Shown here: positions 25,708 through 34,340 of the stretch, one piece after another
Layout of the letters: every line of letters begins with the position of its first letter
Position numbering within the stretch: the stretch's first letter is position 1
Origin: Bosea sp. RAC05
GTDB taxonomy: Bacteria; Pseudomonadota; Alphaproteobacteria; Rhizobiales; Beijerinckiaceae
Direction: 5' to 3'
Length of the DNA stretch: 64,000 bases
Assembly: GCF_001713455.1 (NCBI RefSeq)
Contig: NZ_CP016464.1
Coordinates: 4,450,001 to 4,514,000, forward strand
Made by a program: the position numbers and the translations under genes
Notes under the pieces: model-generated
Told to the model about the DNA's origin: nothing
The model's database searches: none
Seen by the model: only the letters and a program-made list of their open reading frames with translations

Positions 25708-25856
25708 CCTTCTCCCGGATGGGAGAAGGTGGCGCGGAGCGCCGGATGAGGGCCTGCCGTTTCGGCAATAAGGTGCTGCGGCTCCGTCGCGTTTCAACGA
25801 TCAGCGGCGGTCCCTCATCCCTGCCCTTCTCCCATCCGGGAGAAGGGTTCCCCGCG
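25708..25856. repeat. Family C palindromic repeat (C3), full copy
   Basis: Opens with CCCTTCTCCCGGATGGGAG, continues GTGGCGCGGAGCGCCGGATG and GGCTCCGTCG, and closes with TTCTCCCATCCGGGAGAA and GGTTCCCCGCG. It is in the same orientation as C4 at 26368, so the two form direct repeats around a 500-base segment. Confidence 0.9.
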
Positions 25857-25924
25857 CTTCACCTCAAGCGCACACAGCCGAAATCCCCGCCCGCGCTCGC
25901 ACGCAGGCGTCGAAAACGAGGGGC

Positions 25925-26027
25925 AGCGGAGCGCCGCGAGGCGCGTGGGTGTAAATCCGCATCCATTGAGCCAGGATGCGGCGCGGGCAGATTGAGCCAC
26001 TGCCCGCACGCCCCGTGGCGCTCCGCT
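25925..26027. other. Structured element: long stem enclosing two hairpins with the same loop
   Basis: The bases 25925-25935 (AGCGGAGCGCC) pair perfectly with 26017-26027 (GGCGCTCCGCT), and the stem can extend inward with one mismatch and a wobble pair. Inside are two 8-base-pair hairpins: CCGCATCC/GGATGCGG (25957-25981) and GCGGGCAG/CTGCCCGC (25983-26007). Both have the identical nine-base loop ATTGAGCCA, while their stems differ. This is a three-way junction about 103 bases long, either a small RNA or the core of a mobile palindrome. A 197-residue minus-strand frame crosses it (25864-26457) but is Arg/Ala/Gly-rich and begins in repeat sequence, so I do not call a protein. The rest of the 25857-26367 gap holds nothing I recognise. 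Confidence 0.55.
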
Positions 26028-26367
26028 TGTCGGCGATTTCGGACCTCGGGCCGCGCTTATCGGGTCGAAGGCCAGCCTGCGCCGCGAGCCCTCGGGCGCC
26101 AGTTCCCCTCATCGGGTTGTCGCGCCGTCCGGCATGGGACGAAGGCGTGATGCCAACGACCGGTCCAGCGAGCTCCTCGCGCAGGGGCCGTAGTACCCCC
26201 AGGGCGGTGCCCCGAAGCCTCCCGGGACTGGCGTGCAAGGCCAGCCGCAGGCGCCGCGCCCATCCCCACCAACGGCTTGCCTTCCGGATGGCGGCCCCTC
26301 GGGGATGAGGTGGGGGCAGATTAACGGCGCTGGGAGAGGCGGGGATAAACAACCGCGACGCTCTCTT

Positions 26368-26518
26368 CCCTTCTCCCGGATGGGAGAAGGTGGCGCGGAG
26401 CGCCGGATGAGGGCCTGCCGTTTCAATGGAAGGCGCAACGGCTCCGTCTCGTCTCAAACAATCAGCGGCGGTCCCTCATCCCTGCCCTTCTCCCATCCGG
26501 GAGAAGGGTTCCCCGCGC
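26368..26518. repeat. Family C palindromic repeat (C4), full copy
   Basis: Same order of blocks as C1 and C3, from CCCTTCTCCCGGATGGGAG to TTCTCCCATCCGGGAGAA and GGTTCCCCGCG. It is followed at 26594-26625 by another short end piece, CTCTCCTGTAAGGAGAG plus GGGTTCCCCGCGCC, combining the ends of families A and C. Confidence 0.88.
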
Positions 26519-26662
26519 CCTTCGCCGACGCCCTCGCAACCGCGACGCCTCTTCCCACCCAGCCGAACAGCCGCGGGAACCGCGACAGAGAACGCTCTCC
26601 TGTAAGGAGAGGGGTTCCCCGCGCCTTGCTTGACACCGTCGCATGATTCATCTTCCACGAAA

Positions 26663-27241
26663 ATGGAAAATTTGGGGGGGGTGATCTTGGAAAAATCAGC
26701 TTGGACAGATGCCGATACAGAATCCATGTTCGCGATGATTGGGAAATACGTAATCATTTTCCAATGGGTAGAAGGATTGATTGATCAATGTCTCTTATTG
26801 GGGTGGGGCCACGAAAACTGGGGGAAGAGCCAGTCGCGACTAGCAAGAATGTCAAATTACGAAAAGATCAAAAAATTGAGGGAAATGGTTCTTCAAGATC
26901 CAGTTTTTGCTCGAGCGCGCACCCGACCCGAATGGATCGCGCATTTTGAATCTATAATGAATGATCTTCATAAATTACGAGAAACTCGAAATTCACTCGT
27001 ACATTCTCAATATCTATTCGAGTTCACAAAGATCGGCATGCCGCCGCTCCGATCGTTGCGCACGAGAGGCAATGCCGGCGATTCGTTCGACCAAGTCGAT
27101 ATGGATAAAAGCCGTCAAAAAAATCTACTGGCAGAACTTGGGCAAACCGGCGTCGATATGAACGTTATCCACGTACAGCTAATACACGACTACATTGCAC
27201 ATGAGAACAAATCAGGTTCTGGGCTGACGAAAAAAGGCTAG
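26663..27241 (+). CDS. AT-rich orphan protein with a HEPN-type RNxxxH motif
   Basis: A 192-residue, mostly helical soluble protein with no family I can name. Residues 109-114 are RNSLVH after LHKLRET, the R-[polar]-x3-H motif of HEPN ribonuclease-type domains found in toxins and defence proteins. The upstream helices (MFAMIGKYVIIFQWVEGLIDQCLLLG) would form the rest of a HEPN bundle. Base use is unlike its neighbours: the 60 bases at 26821-26880 have only 25 G/C against about 70% around, a sign of recent transfer. The start is unsure: ATG 26663 is taken, but a TTG at 26630 and near-cognate starts after the GGGGGGG run are possible. No partner gene is adjacent. Function beyond the motif is inference. 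Confidence 0.72.
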   Translation: MENLGGVILEKSAWTDADTESMFAMIGKYVIIFQWVEGLIDQCLLLGWGHENWGKSQSRLARMSNYEKIKKLREMVLQDPVFARARTRPEWIAHFESIMNDLHKLRETRNSLVHSQYLFEFTKIGMPPLRSLRTRGNAGDSFDQVDMDKSRQKNLLAELGQTGVDMNVIHVQLIHDYIAHENKSGSGLTKKG

Positions 27242-27314
27242 GTTTCTGGTTTGCACGTCGGCATTAGCCCCCTACCCTTGACTCCCCCCGCCCTCGCGCC
27301 TTACCCCCATCGAC

Positions 27315-27357
27315 GGGACACGCCGCCCCAACGCGGCGCGCCCATCTGTAAGGATGG
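27315..27357 (+). promoter_or_regulatory. serC-type RNA leader overlapping the ribosome site
   Basis: Just ahead of serC, the transcript can form a GC hairpin (CGCCGC 27321-27326 with GCGGCG 27333-27338) and a second one, CCATC-TGTAAG-GATGG (27342-27357), that places the AAGG of the ribosome-binding region in its loop and stem. An RNA motif named serC is known upstream of serC-serA in alphaproteobacteria, and its position and shape agree. The assignment to that family is from memory of its layout, without a covariance search. Confidence 0.6.
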
Positions 27358-27365
27358 AGACATCG

Positions 27366-28544
27366 ATGGTGAATTCGGTTCCGGCCGCGCGTCCGCGCGT
27401 GCCGCATTTCTCGTCCGGCCCCTGCGCCAAGCGCCCCGGCTGGTCCCTCAAGGCACTCGGTGACGCCGCGCTCGGCCGCTCGCACCGCGCCAAGATCGGC
27501 AAAGACAAGCTAAAAGCGGCGATCGACCTGACGCGCGAGGTGCTGCAGGTGCCGGCCGATTACCGCATCGGCATCGTGCCCGCCTCCGACACCGGCGCCG
27601 TCGAGATGGCGATGTGGTCGCTCTTAGGCGCCCGCGGCGTCGACATGGTCTCCTGGGAGAGCTTCGGCGCCGGCTGGGTCACCGATGTCGTCAAGCAGCT
27701 CAAGCTGGCCGATGTCCGCACCTTCGAGGCCGGTTATGGCGAGCTGCCGAACCTGAAGAAGGTCGACACGAAGAACCGCGACGTCGTCTTCACCTGGAAC
27801 GGCACGACCTCGGGCGTGCGCGTGCCCGATGCGAGCTGGATCGCCGACGACCGCGAGGGTCTGACGATCTGCGACGCGACCTCCGCGGCGTTTGCCCAGA
27901 AGCTCGACTGGCCCAAGCTCGATGTCACCACCTTCTCCTGGCAGAAGGTGCTGGGCGGCGAGGCGGCCCATGGCATGATCATCCTCTCGCCGCGCGCGGT
28001 CGAGCGGCTGGTGACCTACAAGCCGGCCTGGCCACTGCCGAAGATCTTCCGCATGACGAGCGGCGGCAAGCTGATCGAGGGGATCTTCTCGGGCGAGACG
28101 ATCAACACCCCCTCCATGCTCGCGGTCGAGGATTATCTCGATGCGCTAGCCTGGGCCAAGAAGGTCGGCGGGCTCGACGGGCTGGTGAAGCGCGCCGACG
28201 GGAACCTGCGCGTCATCGCGAAATTCGTGAAAGAGAACGACTGGATCGACTTCCTCGCGGTGAAGCCGAAGACGCGCTCGAACACGAGCGTGTGCCTGAC
28301 CTTCACCGACCCGGCGGTGACCGCGCTGGCTCCGGACGCGCAGGCGGCGTTTGCCAAGCAGGTCGTCTCGATCATCGAGAAGGCCGGCGCCGGCTACGAC
28401 CTCGGCCACTACCGCGACGCCCCTCCCGGCCTGCGCATCTGGTGCGGCGCCACCGTCCAGTCGCGCGACCTCAAGGCGCTGCTGCCGTGGGTGGCCTACG
28501 CCTTCGCCGAGGCGAAGGCCGGGTTGGGCAAGAAGGCGGCGTAA
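27366..28544 (+). CDS. serC: Phosphoserine aminotransferase
   Basis: A 392-residue PLP enzyme converting 3-phosphohydroxypyruvate and glutamate to phosphoserine, the second step of serine synthesis; in some bacteria it also serves pyridoxal phosphate synthesis. Seen: [13 protein letters not shown] near the N terminus, [37 protein letters not shown], and the PLP-binding Lys in [16 protein letters not shown]. The ATG at 27366 is preferred because GGAGA stands at the right distance; the ATG at 27354 is too close to its purines. The gene is followed by serA after a family F repeat. Confidence 0.96.
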   Translation: MVNSVPAARPRVPHFSSGPCAKRPGWSLKALGDAALGRSHRAKIGKDKLKAAIDLTREVLQVPADYRIGIVPASDTGAVEMAMWSLLGARGVDMVSWESFGAGWVTDVVKQLKLADVRTFEAGYGELPNLKKVDTKNRDVVFTWNGTTSGVRVPDASWIADDREGLTICDATSAAFAQKLDWPKLDVTTFSWQKVLGGEAAHGMIILSPRAVERLVTYKPAWPLPKIFRMTSGGKLIEGIFSGETINTPSMLAVEDYLDALAWAKKVGGLDGLVKRADGNLRVIAKFVKENDWIDFLAVKPKTRSNTSVCLTFTDPAVTALAPDAQAAFAKQVVSIIEKAGAGYDLGHYRDAPPGLRIWCGATVQSRDLKALLPWVAYAFAEAKAGLGKKAA

Positions 28545-28568
28545 GCGCGCCCCTTCCAACACCCTCAC

Positions 28569-28680
28569 CGTCATCCTGGGGCTTCGCGTCAGCGAAGTCC
28601 CGGGATCCATCATAAGGCACCGCGGTGCCCTAGGATGGATCCCGGCCTGCGCGGCTTCGCCGCTTGTCCAGGATGACGGC
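28569..28680. repeat. Family F palindromic repeat (F1) between serC and serA
   Basis: Arms CCGTCATCCTGGGGC...CCCGGGATCCATC and GATGGATCCCGG...GTCCAGGATGACGG pair over the length. A second copy lies at 57780-57886. It lies inside the serine operon and may process or partly terminate the transcript. Confidence 0.88.
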
Positions 28681-28753
28681 CGTGTTTCCTTCCGCCTCCT
28701 CCTTCACGCAAGCGCAGAGCGCCGACGCGCCGCGCCAGTCGAAAGCCATCCTC

Positions 28754-30343
28754 ATGACAGCGCCCAAGGTTCTGATTTCCGACGCCCTCTCCCCCGCCGC
28801 CGTGCAGATCTTCAAGGATCGCGGCATCGACGTGACCTTCGATCCCAATCTCGGCAAGGACAAGGACAAGCTTGCCGCGATCATCGGCGACTATGACGGC
28901 CTCGCCATCCGCTCGGCGACCAAGGCCACCGCCAAGCTGCTGGAGGCCGCGACCCGGCTGAAGGTGATCGGCCGCGCCGGCATCGGCGTCGACAATGTCG
29001 AGATCCCCGCCGCCACGGCGCGCGGCGTGATCGTGATGAACACGCCCTTCGGCAATTCGATCACCACCGCCGAGCATGCGATCGCGATGATGTTCGCGCT
29101 CGCCCGCCAGATCCCGGCGGCCGACGCCTCGACGCAGGCCGGCAAGTGGGAGAAGAACCGCTTCATGGGCGTCGAGATCACGGGCAAGACGCTCGGGCTG
29201 ATCGGCGCCGGCAATATCGGCTCGATCGTCGCCGACCGCGCGATCGGCCTGAAGATGCGCGTCATCGCCTATGACCCCTATCTCTCGCCCGAGCGCGCCG
29301 TCGCGCTCGGCGTCGAGAAGGTCGAGCTCGAGGATCTGCTCAAGCGCGCCGATTTCATCACGCTGCACGTGCCGATGACGGAGAAGACCAGGAACATCCT
29401 CTCGGCCGAGGCGCTGGCGAAGACGAAAAAGGGCGTGCGCATCATCAACTGCGCCCGCGGCGGGCTCGTCGACGAGCAGGCGCTGGCCGCGCTGATCAAG
29501 TCCGGCCATGTCGCGGGCGCGGCCTTCGACGTCTTCTCGGTCGAGCCGGCGGAATCCAACCCGCTCTTTGGCCTCGACAATGTCGTCTGCACGCCCCATC
29601 TCGGCGCCGCCACCAATGAGGCGCAGGAGAATGTCGCCCTCCAGGTCGCCGAGCAGATGAGTGACTATCTGCTGAAGGGCGCCATCACCAATGCGGTGAA
29701 CTTCCCCTCGATCACGGCGGAAGAGGCGCCGCGGGTGAAGCCCTTCGTCGATCTCGCCGAGAAGCTCGGCTCCTTCCTCGGCCAGCTCACCGAGGCCCCG
29801 GTCAAGGGCATCCGCATCGAATACGAGGGCGCGGTCGCCAGCCTGAACCTGAAGGCGATCTCGGCCGCCGCCATCACCGGCGTGCTCCGGCCCTTCCTGC
29901 CCGAGATCAACATGGTCAACTCCGCCATGGTGGCCAAGGAGAAGGGCATCGTCGTCGAGGAGCTGACCCGCGAGGTCGCCGGCAATCTCGAAAGCCGCAT
30001 CAAGATCGTCGTCGATGCCGAGGACATGCCGCGCCACGCCGCCGGCACGGTCTTCCAGGACGGCAAGCCGCGCATCGTCGAGATCCGCGACATCCAGGTC
30101 GATGCCGAGTTCGCCCCGCACATGCTCTATGTCCGCAACGCCGACAAGGCGGGCTTCATCGGCCAGTTCGGCTCGCTGCTCGGCGCCGCCGGCGTCAATG
30201 TCGCGACCTTCTCGCTCGGCCGCGACAAGCCGGGCGGCGACGCGATCTGCTATGTCGCGGTCGACGAGGCGATCTCCGACGCGCTGCTCGACCAGATCCA
30301 CGAGATTCCGATGGTCAAGCGCGCCCGGCGGCTGAAGTTCTGA
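28754..30343 (+). CDS. serA: D-3-phosphoglycerate dehydrogenase
   Basis: A 529-residue NAD-dependent dehydrogenase, the first enzyme of serine synthesis, of the long type with an ASB domain and a C-terminal ACT domain. Seen: substrate-domain AIRSATKATAKLLEAA, the NAD loop GLIGAGNIGSIVADRA, catalytic Arg in INCARGGLVDE, Glu in VFSVEPAESNPL and His in CTPHLGAAT. The ASB domain follows from about residue 320 and the ACT domain from about 455 (MLYVRNADKAGFIGQFGSLLG), which usually senses serine. ATG 28754 fits the family N terminus (PKVLISDALSPAAV). Confidence 0.97.
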   Translation: MTAPKVLISDALSPAAVQIFKDRGIDVTFDPNLGKDKDKLAAIIGDYDGLAIRSATKATAKLLEAATRLKVIGRAGIGVDNVEIPAATARGVIVMNTPFGNSITTAEHAIAMMFALARQIPAADASTQAGKWEKNRFMGVEITGKTLGLIGAGNIGSIVADRAIGLKMRVIAYDPYLSPERAVALGVEKVELEDLLKRADFITLHVPMTEKTRNILSAEALAKTKKGVRIINCARGGLVDEQALAALIKSGHVAGAAFDVFSVEPAESNPLFGLDNVVCTPHLGAATNEAQENVALQVAEQMSDYLLKGAITNAVNFPSITAEEAPRVKPFVDLAEKLGSFLGQLTEAPVKGIRIEYEGAVASLNLKAISAAAITGVLRPFLPEINMVNSAMVAKEKGIVVEELTREVAGNLESRIKIVVDAEDMPRHAAGTVFQDGKPRIVEIRDIQVDAEFAPHMLYVRNADKAGFIGQFGSLLGAAGVNVATFSLGRDKPGGDAICYVAVDEAISDALLDQIHEIPMVKRARRLKF

Positions 30344-30361
30344 CCACCGCGCGAGGACTGG

Positions 30362-32092
30362 CTACTTCACCAGGAGCCAGTCCTCGATCACCAGCGCGTC
30401 GAGCCCGCTGGTGTAGAACATCAGGATCGCATCCTCCGCACTGTGGAGGATCGGCTTGCCCATGATGTTGAAGGAGGTGTTGAGGATCACCGGCACGCCG
30501 GTGAGATCGTGGAAGGCCGAAATCAGCGCGTGATAGCGCGGGTTGCGCGCCGCCGTGACGCTCTGCAGCCGCCCCGTTCCGTCCTCATGCACCACGGCCG
30601 GGACGCGGGCGCGCACCGCCGCCTTCCAGGTCAGGGTGCGCTCCATATAGGGCGCGTCCTGATAATGCTCGAACCAGTCGGGCGCCTGCTCGGCCAGGAT
30701 CGAGGGCGCAAAGGGCCGGAAGGCCTCGCGGTACTTCACCTTGGCGTTGAGGATGTCCTTGGCGTCGGCCGGGCGCGGATCGGCGATGATCGAGCGGTTG
30801 CCGAGCGCGCGCGGCCCGAACTCGGCGCGCCCCTGCACCCAGCCGATCAGCTTGCCTTCCGTGAGCAGCTTCGCCGTCACCGGCGCGACCTCCTGCGGCG
30901 CGAGCTTGCGCAGCCGCGGCTCCCAGGCCTGCATCCGCTCCAGCGGTTCGGTCGAGACGGTCGAGCCGAGATAGGGCGAGAGCGGCCCCTTCGGCGCGCG
31001 CCAGTCGGGATTGCGCTGCGCATGGCTGAGCCAGGCGGCGCCGATCGCATTGCCGTCATCGGCCGGCGCCGAGGGCATGAAGACCTGCGCGAAGCCATGC
31101 CGGCCCGCGATCCTGCCGTTGAAGGAGGAATTCAGCGCGCAGCCGCCGGCGAGCACGAGGTTGGGCGACGGCACCAGCGCGGCCGTCTCCCCCAGCAGCG
31201 CCTCCATCATCTCCGCGAAGACATCCTGCCCGCAGCGGGCGAGATCAGCCCAGCCGCTGTCGAGCGCGTCCGCCGGGCGCAGGCTCAGGATCTCCGCCGC
31301 CACCGCCTGCACGACATCGGCCTTGGCGAAGGACAGCCTGTGGCCCTCGATCGTATAGAGCCGGCGCAGCAGCGCCATCAGGCGGTCGTCGGTCCGGCCA
31401 TAGGGCGCGAGCCCCATGATCTTCCACTCCTCGCCCTTGGCCTGGTCGAAGCCGGCGAGATCGGTGACGAGGCCGAAATAGAAGCCGATCGATTCGCGCC
31501 CGCGATGGCGCTTGACCTCGCGGATACGCCCGCCCTCCAGCGCGAAGATGGCGGACGCCCCGGTCTCGCCCATGCCGTCGACGACGAGGCAGGCGGCGTC
31601 CGTGAAGGGCGAGGACCAGCAGGCATAGGCCGCATGAGACAGGTGATGGCCGAAGCGCGTGAGCCCGGTGACGTTGGCGCGGCCGAAGGCGCGGTCGAGC
31701 CCGAGCAACGTGCCGATGCCGGCACGCTGCTGGCCCTGATGCAGCGAGGCGATCAGCGCGCGCTCGGTGCGCTCGGGCACCAGCGAGCGGTTCAGCTCCG
31801 GCGAGAGCTTGAGCAGCGCCTCCAGCGTGAAGGACCCGGCCCGGCTCATCTGGTCGAGAAAGCCGGTGAAGTCTTCGCCCCAGCTCGTCGCGATCGCGAC
31901 CTGGGCATCGGCGGGGATGTAGCGCTTCAGCAGCGCCTCCATCCGCGGCGCGGTGTCGGGCTCGCAGTTCGGCGCGCGCTTGAACTGGAGATAGCGCTCG
32001 GTCGCCTCGGCGAAGAGGACGCTGCCGTCGGGGCCGATGATCGCGATGGCGGGATCATGGAAGGTGGTGGCGAGGCCGATCGTGTAGGTCAT
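30362..32092 (-). CDS. NodU/CmcH-type carbamoyltransferase
   Basis: A 576-residue enzyme of the family that transfers a carbamoyl group from carbamoyl phosphate, through an adenylate, to a hydroxyl on a sugar or secondary metabolite. The N-terminal Kae1-like domain has the metal site GHHLSHAAYA and VVDGMGETGA. The C-terminal part holds NSSFNGRI, WVQGRAEFGPRALGNRSII, AFRPFAPSIL and VILNTSFN. All match NodU/TobZ. No nodulation or antibiotic genes are nearby; neighbours are serA (convergent, 18 bases apart) and the exonuclease fusion. Substrate is unknown, possibly a surface glycan. Confidence 0.93.
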   Translation of the reverse strand: MTYTIGLATTFHDPAIAIIGPDGSVLFAEATERYLQFKRAPNCEPDTAPRMEALLKRYIPADAQVAIATSWGEDFTGFLDQMSRAGSFTLEALLKLSPELNRSLVPERTERALIASLHQGQQRAGIGTLLGLDRAFGRANVTGLTRFGHHLSHAAYACWSSPFTDAACLVVDGMGETGASAIFALEGGRIREVKRHRGRESIGFYFGLVTDLAGFDQAKGEEWKIMGLAPYGRTDDRLMALLRRLYTIEGHRLSFAKADVVQAVAAEILSLRPADALDSGWADLARCGQDVFAEMMEALLGETAALVPSPNLVLAGGCALNSSFNGRIAGRHGFAQVFMPSAPADDGNAIGAAWLSHAQRNPDWRAPKGPLSPYLGSTVSTEPLERMQAWEPRLRKLAPQEVAPVTAKLLTEGKLIGWVQGRAEFGPRALGNRSIIADPRPADAKDILNAKVKYREAFRPFAPSILAEQAPDWFEHYQDAPYMERTLTWKAAVRARVPAVVHEDGTGRLQSVTAARNPRYHALISAFHDLTGVPVILNTSFNIMGKPILHSAEDAILMFYTSGLDALVIEDWLLVK

Positions 32093-32149
32093 GCTGGCAG
32101 GTCGGGCATCCGGTGAGCACCGCCCTCCCTAGCATGAAATCGGCGGGGA

Positions 32150-34258
32150 TCACCCCGAGAGCTGGTCGCGGCGCAGATCGTCGAGGATCGAGAGCCGCCC
32201 GAGCGCCTGTTTCAGCGCCGCCGTCCGGGCCTTGCCGATCGTGCCGGGCGCCACCCGGTTGGACGGGCTCAGCCCCTCGGCGATGTCGGCGAGCTGCTGG
32301 CTCAGGATGCAGTCGAGCAGCAGCGCATGGTCGCGGTCGATCTCGGCGAGATCGCTCGCACCGCCCGCGCCGAGTTCCGCCACCGCCTCCAGCCGCGCCT
32401 GCGTCGCGTGCCGCGGCAGGCCGTGATGCAGCGCCAGCAGCCGCGCCGTGGTGACGATGTCCTTCAGCCCCGTCCGCTTCAGGTCGATGCGGCCGTCATC
32501 CTCGGTGCGCAGCCCCCCGAACAGGGTCAGCCCCGCCGCCGGCTGGCCGGCATTCTCCGCCAGCAGCTTGAGGAAGGGGATCTGCCCCTTGGCCGCAGCC
32601 CAGGCATCGCGCCAGAGCCGCTCCGCCATCGCCTTGTCGCCATGCACGGCCTTGAAGTCGAAGACGATGTCGACGCTGAGCAGATCCTCCGGGCTGGAGC
32701 GGCCGAGCCATTGCGCAATGCGCTGGCGCCAGGTCGCAAGCGAGCCGCGGAAGGCGGGCTCGGAGGCCATCACCCCGCCCTTGCACAGGGGCACGCCGAC
32801 CTCGTCGAGGATCGCCGCCATGCGCCGGCCGAGCCGCGCGAACCAGCGATCGGCCTCCCCCTCCGGCTCCCCCTCCGCGAAGACGAGCGCATTGTCCTGG
32901 TCCATCGCCAGCAGGCTCTCGCCACGCCCGGCCGAGCCGAGGACGAGCACCGCATAGGCGCAGGGCGCCGGCCCCGCGCCCTCGGCCACGAGCTCCGCCT
33001 CGGCCAGGATGGCGGCGCGCCGCGTCAGCGCGCCGACCTCGCGCGCGATCACCGCCGCGATCAGGCGAGCCGGCACGTCCTCCGCCAGCAGCGCACGCGC
33101 CATCAGCGGCAGGCGCGACCAGATCTGCCCGAGCGCAGGCGCATCGGGGGCGGCGTCGATGTCGTCGCCCAGCGCGACCGCCGTGCCGGCGCGCAGCTGC
33201 AGCAGCTTGAGCGGCGTCACCACCCCGACGATCCGGTCCTCGTCGTCGGTCACGGCGAGATGGCGGATGTTGCGGGCGCTCATCCGCCCGATCGCGCGGT
33301 AGAGAAACGCGTCGGCCGGAACCGCCACGACCGGCCGCGAGGCGAAGCGGCCGGCCGGCAGCGCCAGCGCCTCGGCGCCGTGCCGGCCGATGGCACGCAG
33401 GAGATCGCGCTCGGTCAGGATGGCGGTGGCCTCGGGACCGGCGCCCTCGCCACCGAGGAAGACCGAGCTGACGCCCCGGCCGGTCATCGCGGCCAGCGCC
33501 GCGGCGACGGGCGTCTCCTCCGGCAGGATCACCGGATCGGCCCGCATCACGTCGCGGACGCGGTGGCGGTAGGGATAGCTGTCGAGCTTGGGCAGCGGGT
33601 CGCCATCCTGCGCGGGCGGGCGCAGCTCCCAGGCGGGCGGGGCCGCGCCCGCCATCGCGTCGGTGATGCGGCGGCTGGCCGCCACCGCCTCCCCGACCGT
33701 GCGGATGCCCCGGTCGCGCAGGCGCGGGGCGAGCGCGAGGAAGATGAGCCCGGCCGCCATCGCATCGCCCAGCGCCCGGTGGCGTTCCTGCGGCGCAATC
33801 TCGAGCCAGGCGCCCAGCGCCTCCAGCGAATAGGAGGGCAGGCCCGGCTCGGCGAGCTGCGCCAGCAGGCGGATGTCGAGCGCGAGCGGCTGCACGAAGC
33901 GCTGCCCCAGCCGCTCCGCCTCCTTCGTCAGCATGGCGATGTCGAAGCCGATCGTGTGGCCGATCACCACCCGCCCGGCGAGAAAGGCCATGATGCCGGG
34001 GTAGAGCACCTCGAAGGCGGGCGCCCCGCGCAGGGCCTCCCGGTCGAGCCCGTGGACGGCACGGGACGCGGCCGGGATCTCGACATCGCAGGCGACGAGG
34101 CTCTGGAAGGCGTTGGCGCGGTCGAGACGCCCGCCATCGAGATGAACCGCCGCGAACTCGATCATCCGCGCGCGCCGGACATCGAGCCCGGTGGTCTCGG
34201 CGTCGAGCGCGACGCCGCGCACGGCAAAGAGCGGGGTGGCCTGGAGCAGGTTCGGCAT
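32150..34258 (-). CDS. Exonuclease-CBS-DUF294 nucleotidyltransferase fusion protein
   Basis: A 702-residue multi-domain protein. Residues 10-175 form a DEDDh 3'-5' exonuclease (Asp19 and Glu21 in LDAETTGLD, Asp106 in GHTIGFD, His160 and Asp165 in HRALGD), as in DnaQ. Two CBS domains follow (about 235-290 and 305-360), which usually bind adenine nucleotides. Residues 395-560 are a DUF294 putative nucleotidyltransferase with GSAGRGES at 441-448 and Asp453/Asp455, as in GlnD-like enzymes, and a DUF294 C-terminal helical domain ends the protein. All catalytic residues look intact. CBS-DUF294 proteins are common; the exonuclease in front is less so. Role unknown, plausibly nucleotide-dependent signalling or RNA/DNA processing. 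Confidence 0.92.
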   Translation of the reverse strand: MPNLLQATPLFAVRGVALDAETTGLDVRRARMIEFAAVHLDGGRLDRANAFQSLVACDVEIPAASRAVHGLDREALRGAPAFEVLYPGIMAFLAGRVVIGHTIGFDIAMLTKEAERLGQRFVQPLALDIRLLAQLAEPGLPSYSLEALGAWLEIAPQERHRALGDAMAAGLIFLALAPRLRDRGIRTVGEAVAASRRITDAMAGAAPPAWELRPPAQDGDPLPKLDSYPYRHRVRDVMRADPVILPEETPVAAALAAMTGRGVSSVFLGGEGAGPEATAILTERDLLRAIGRHGAEALALPAGRFASRPVVAVPADAFLYRAIGRMSARNIRHLAVTDDEDRIVGVVTPLKLLQLRAGTAVALGDDIDAAPDAPALGQIWSRLPLMARALLAEDVPARLIAAVIAREVGALTRRAAILAEAELVAEGAGPAPCAYAVLVLGSAGRGESLLAMDQDNALVFAEGEPEGEADRWFARLGRRMAAILDEVGVPLCKGGVMASEPAFRGSLATWRQRIAQWLGRSSPEDLLSVDIVFDFKAVHGDKAMAERLWRDAWAAAKGQIPFLKLLAENAGQPAAGLTLFGGLRTEDDGRIDLKRTGLKDIVTTARLLALHHGLPRHATQARLEAVAELGAGGASDLAEIDRDHALLLDCILSQQLADIAEGLSPSNRVAPGTIGKARTAALKQALGRLSILDDLRRDQLSG

Positions 34259-34340
34259 GCGGTTGTCTCCGCGCTTCTGCGGAGCACCCTAACGTCAGGC
34301 CCTCTCGTCTGACCAGACCGACTTCCGACGGGTGGGGGCC

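Noticed and set aside
25864..26457. 197-residue minus-strand open frame in the repeat-rich gap
   Set aside because: It begins inside a C repeat, crosses the twin-hairpin element and is dominated by Arg, Ala and Gly. The paired stems explain the base pattern better than coding does, though a search could change this.
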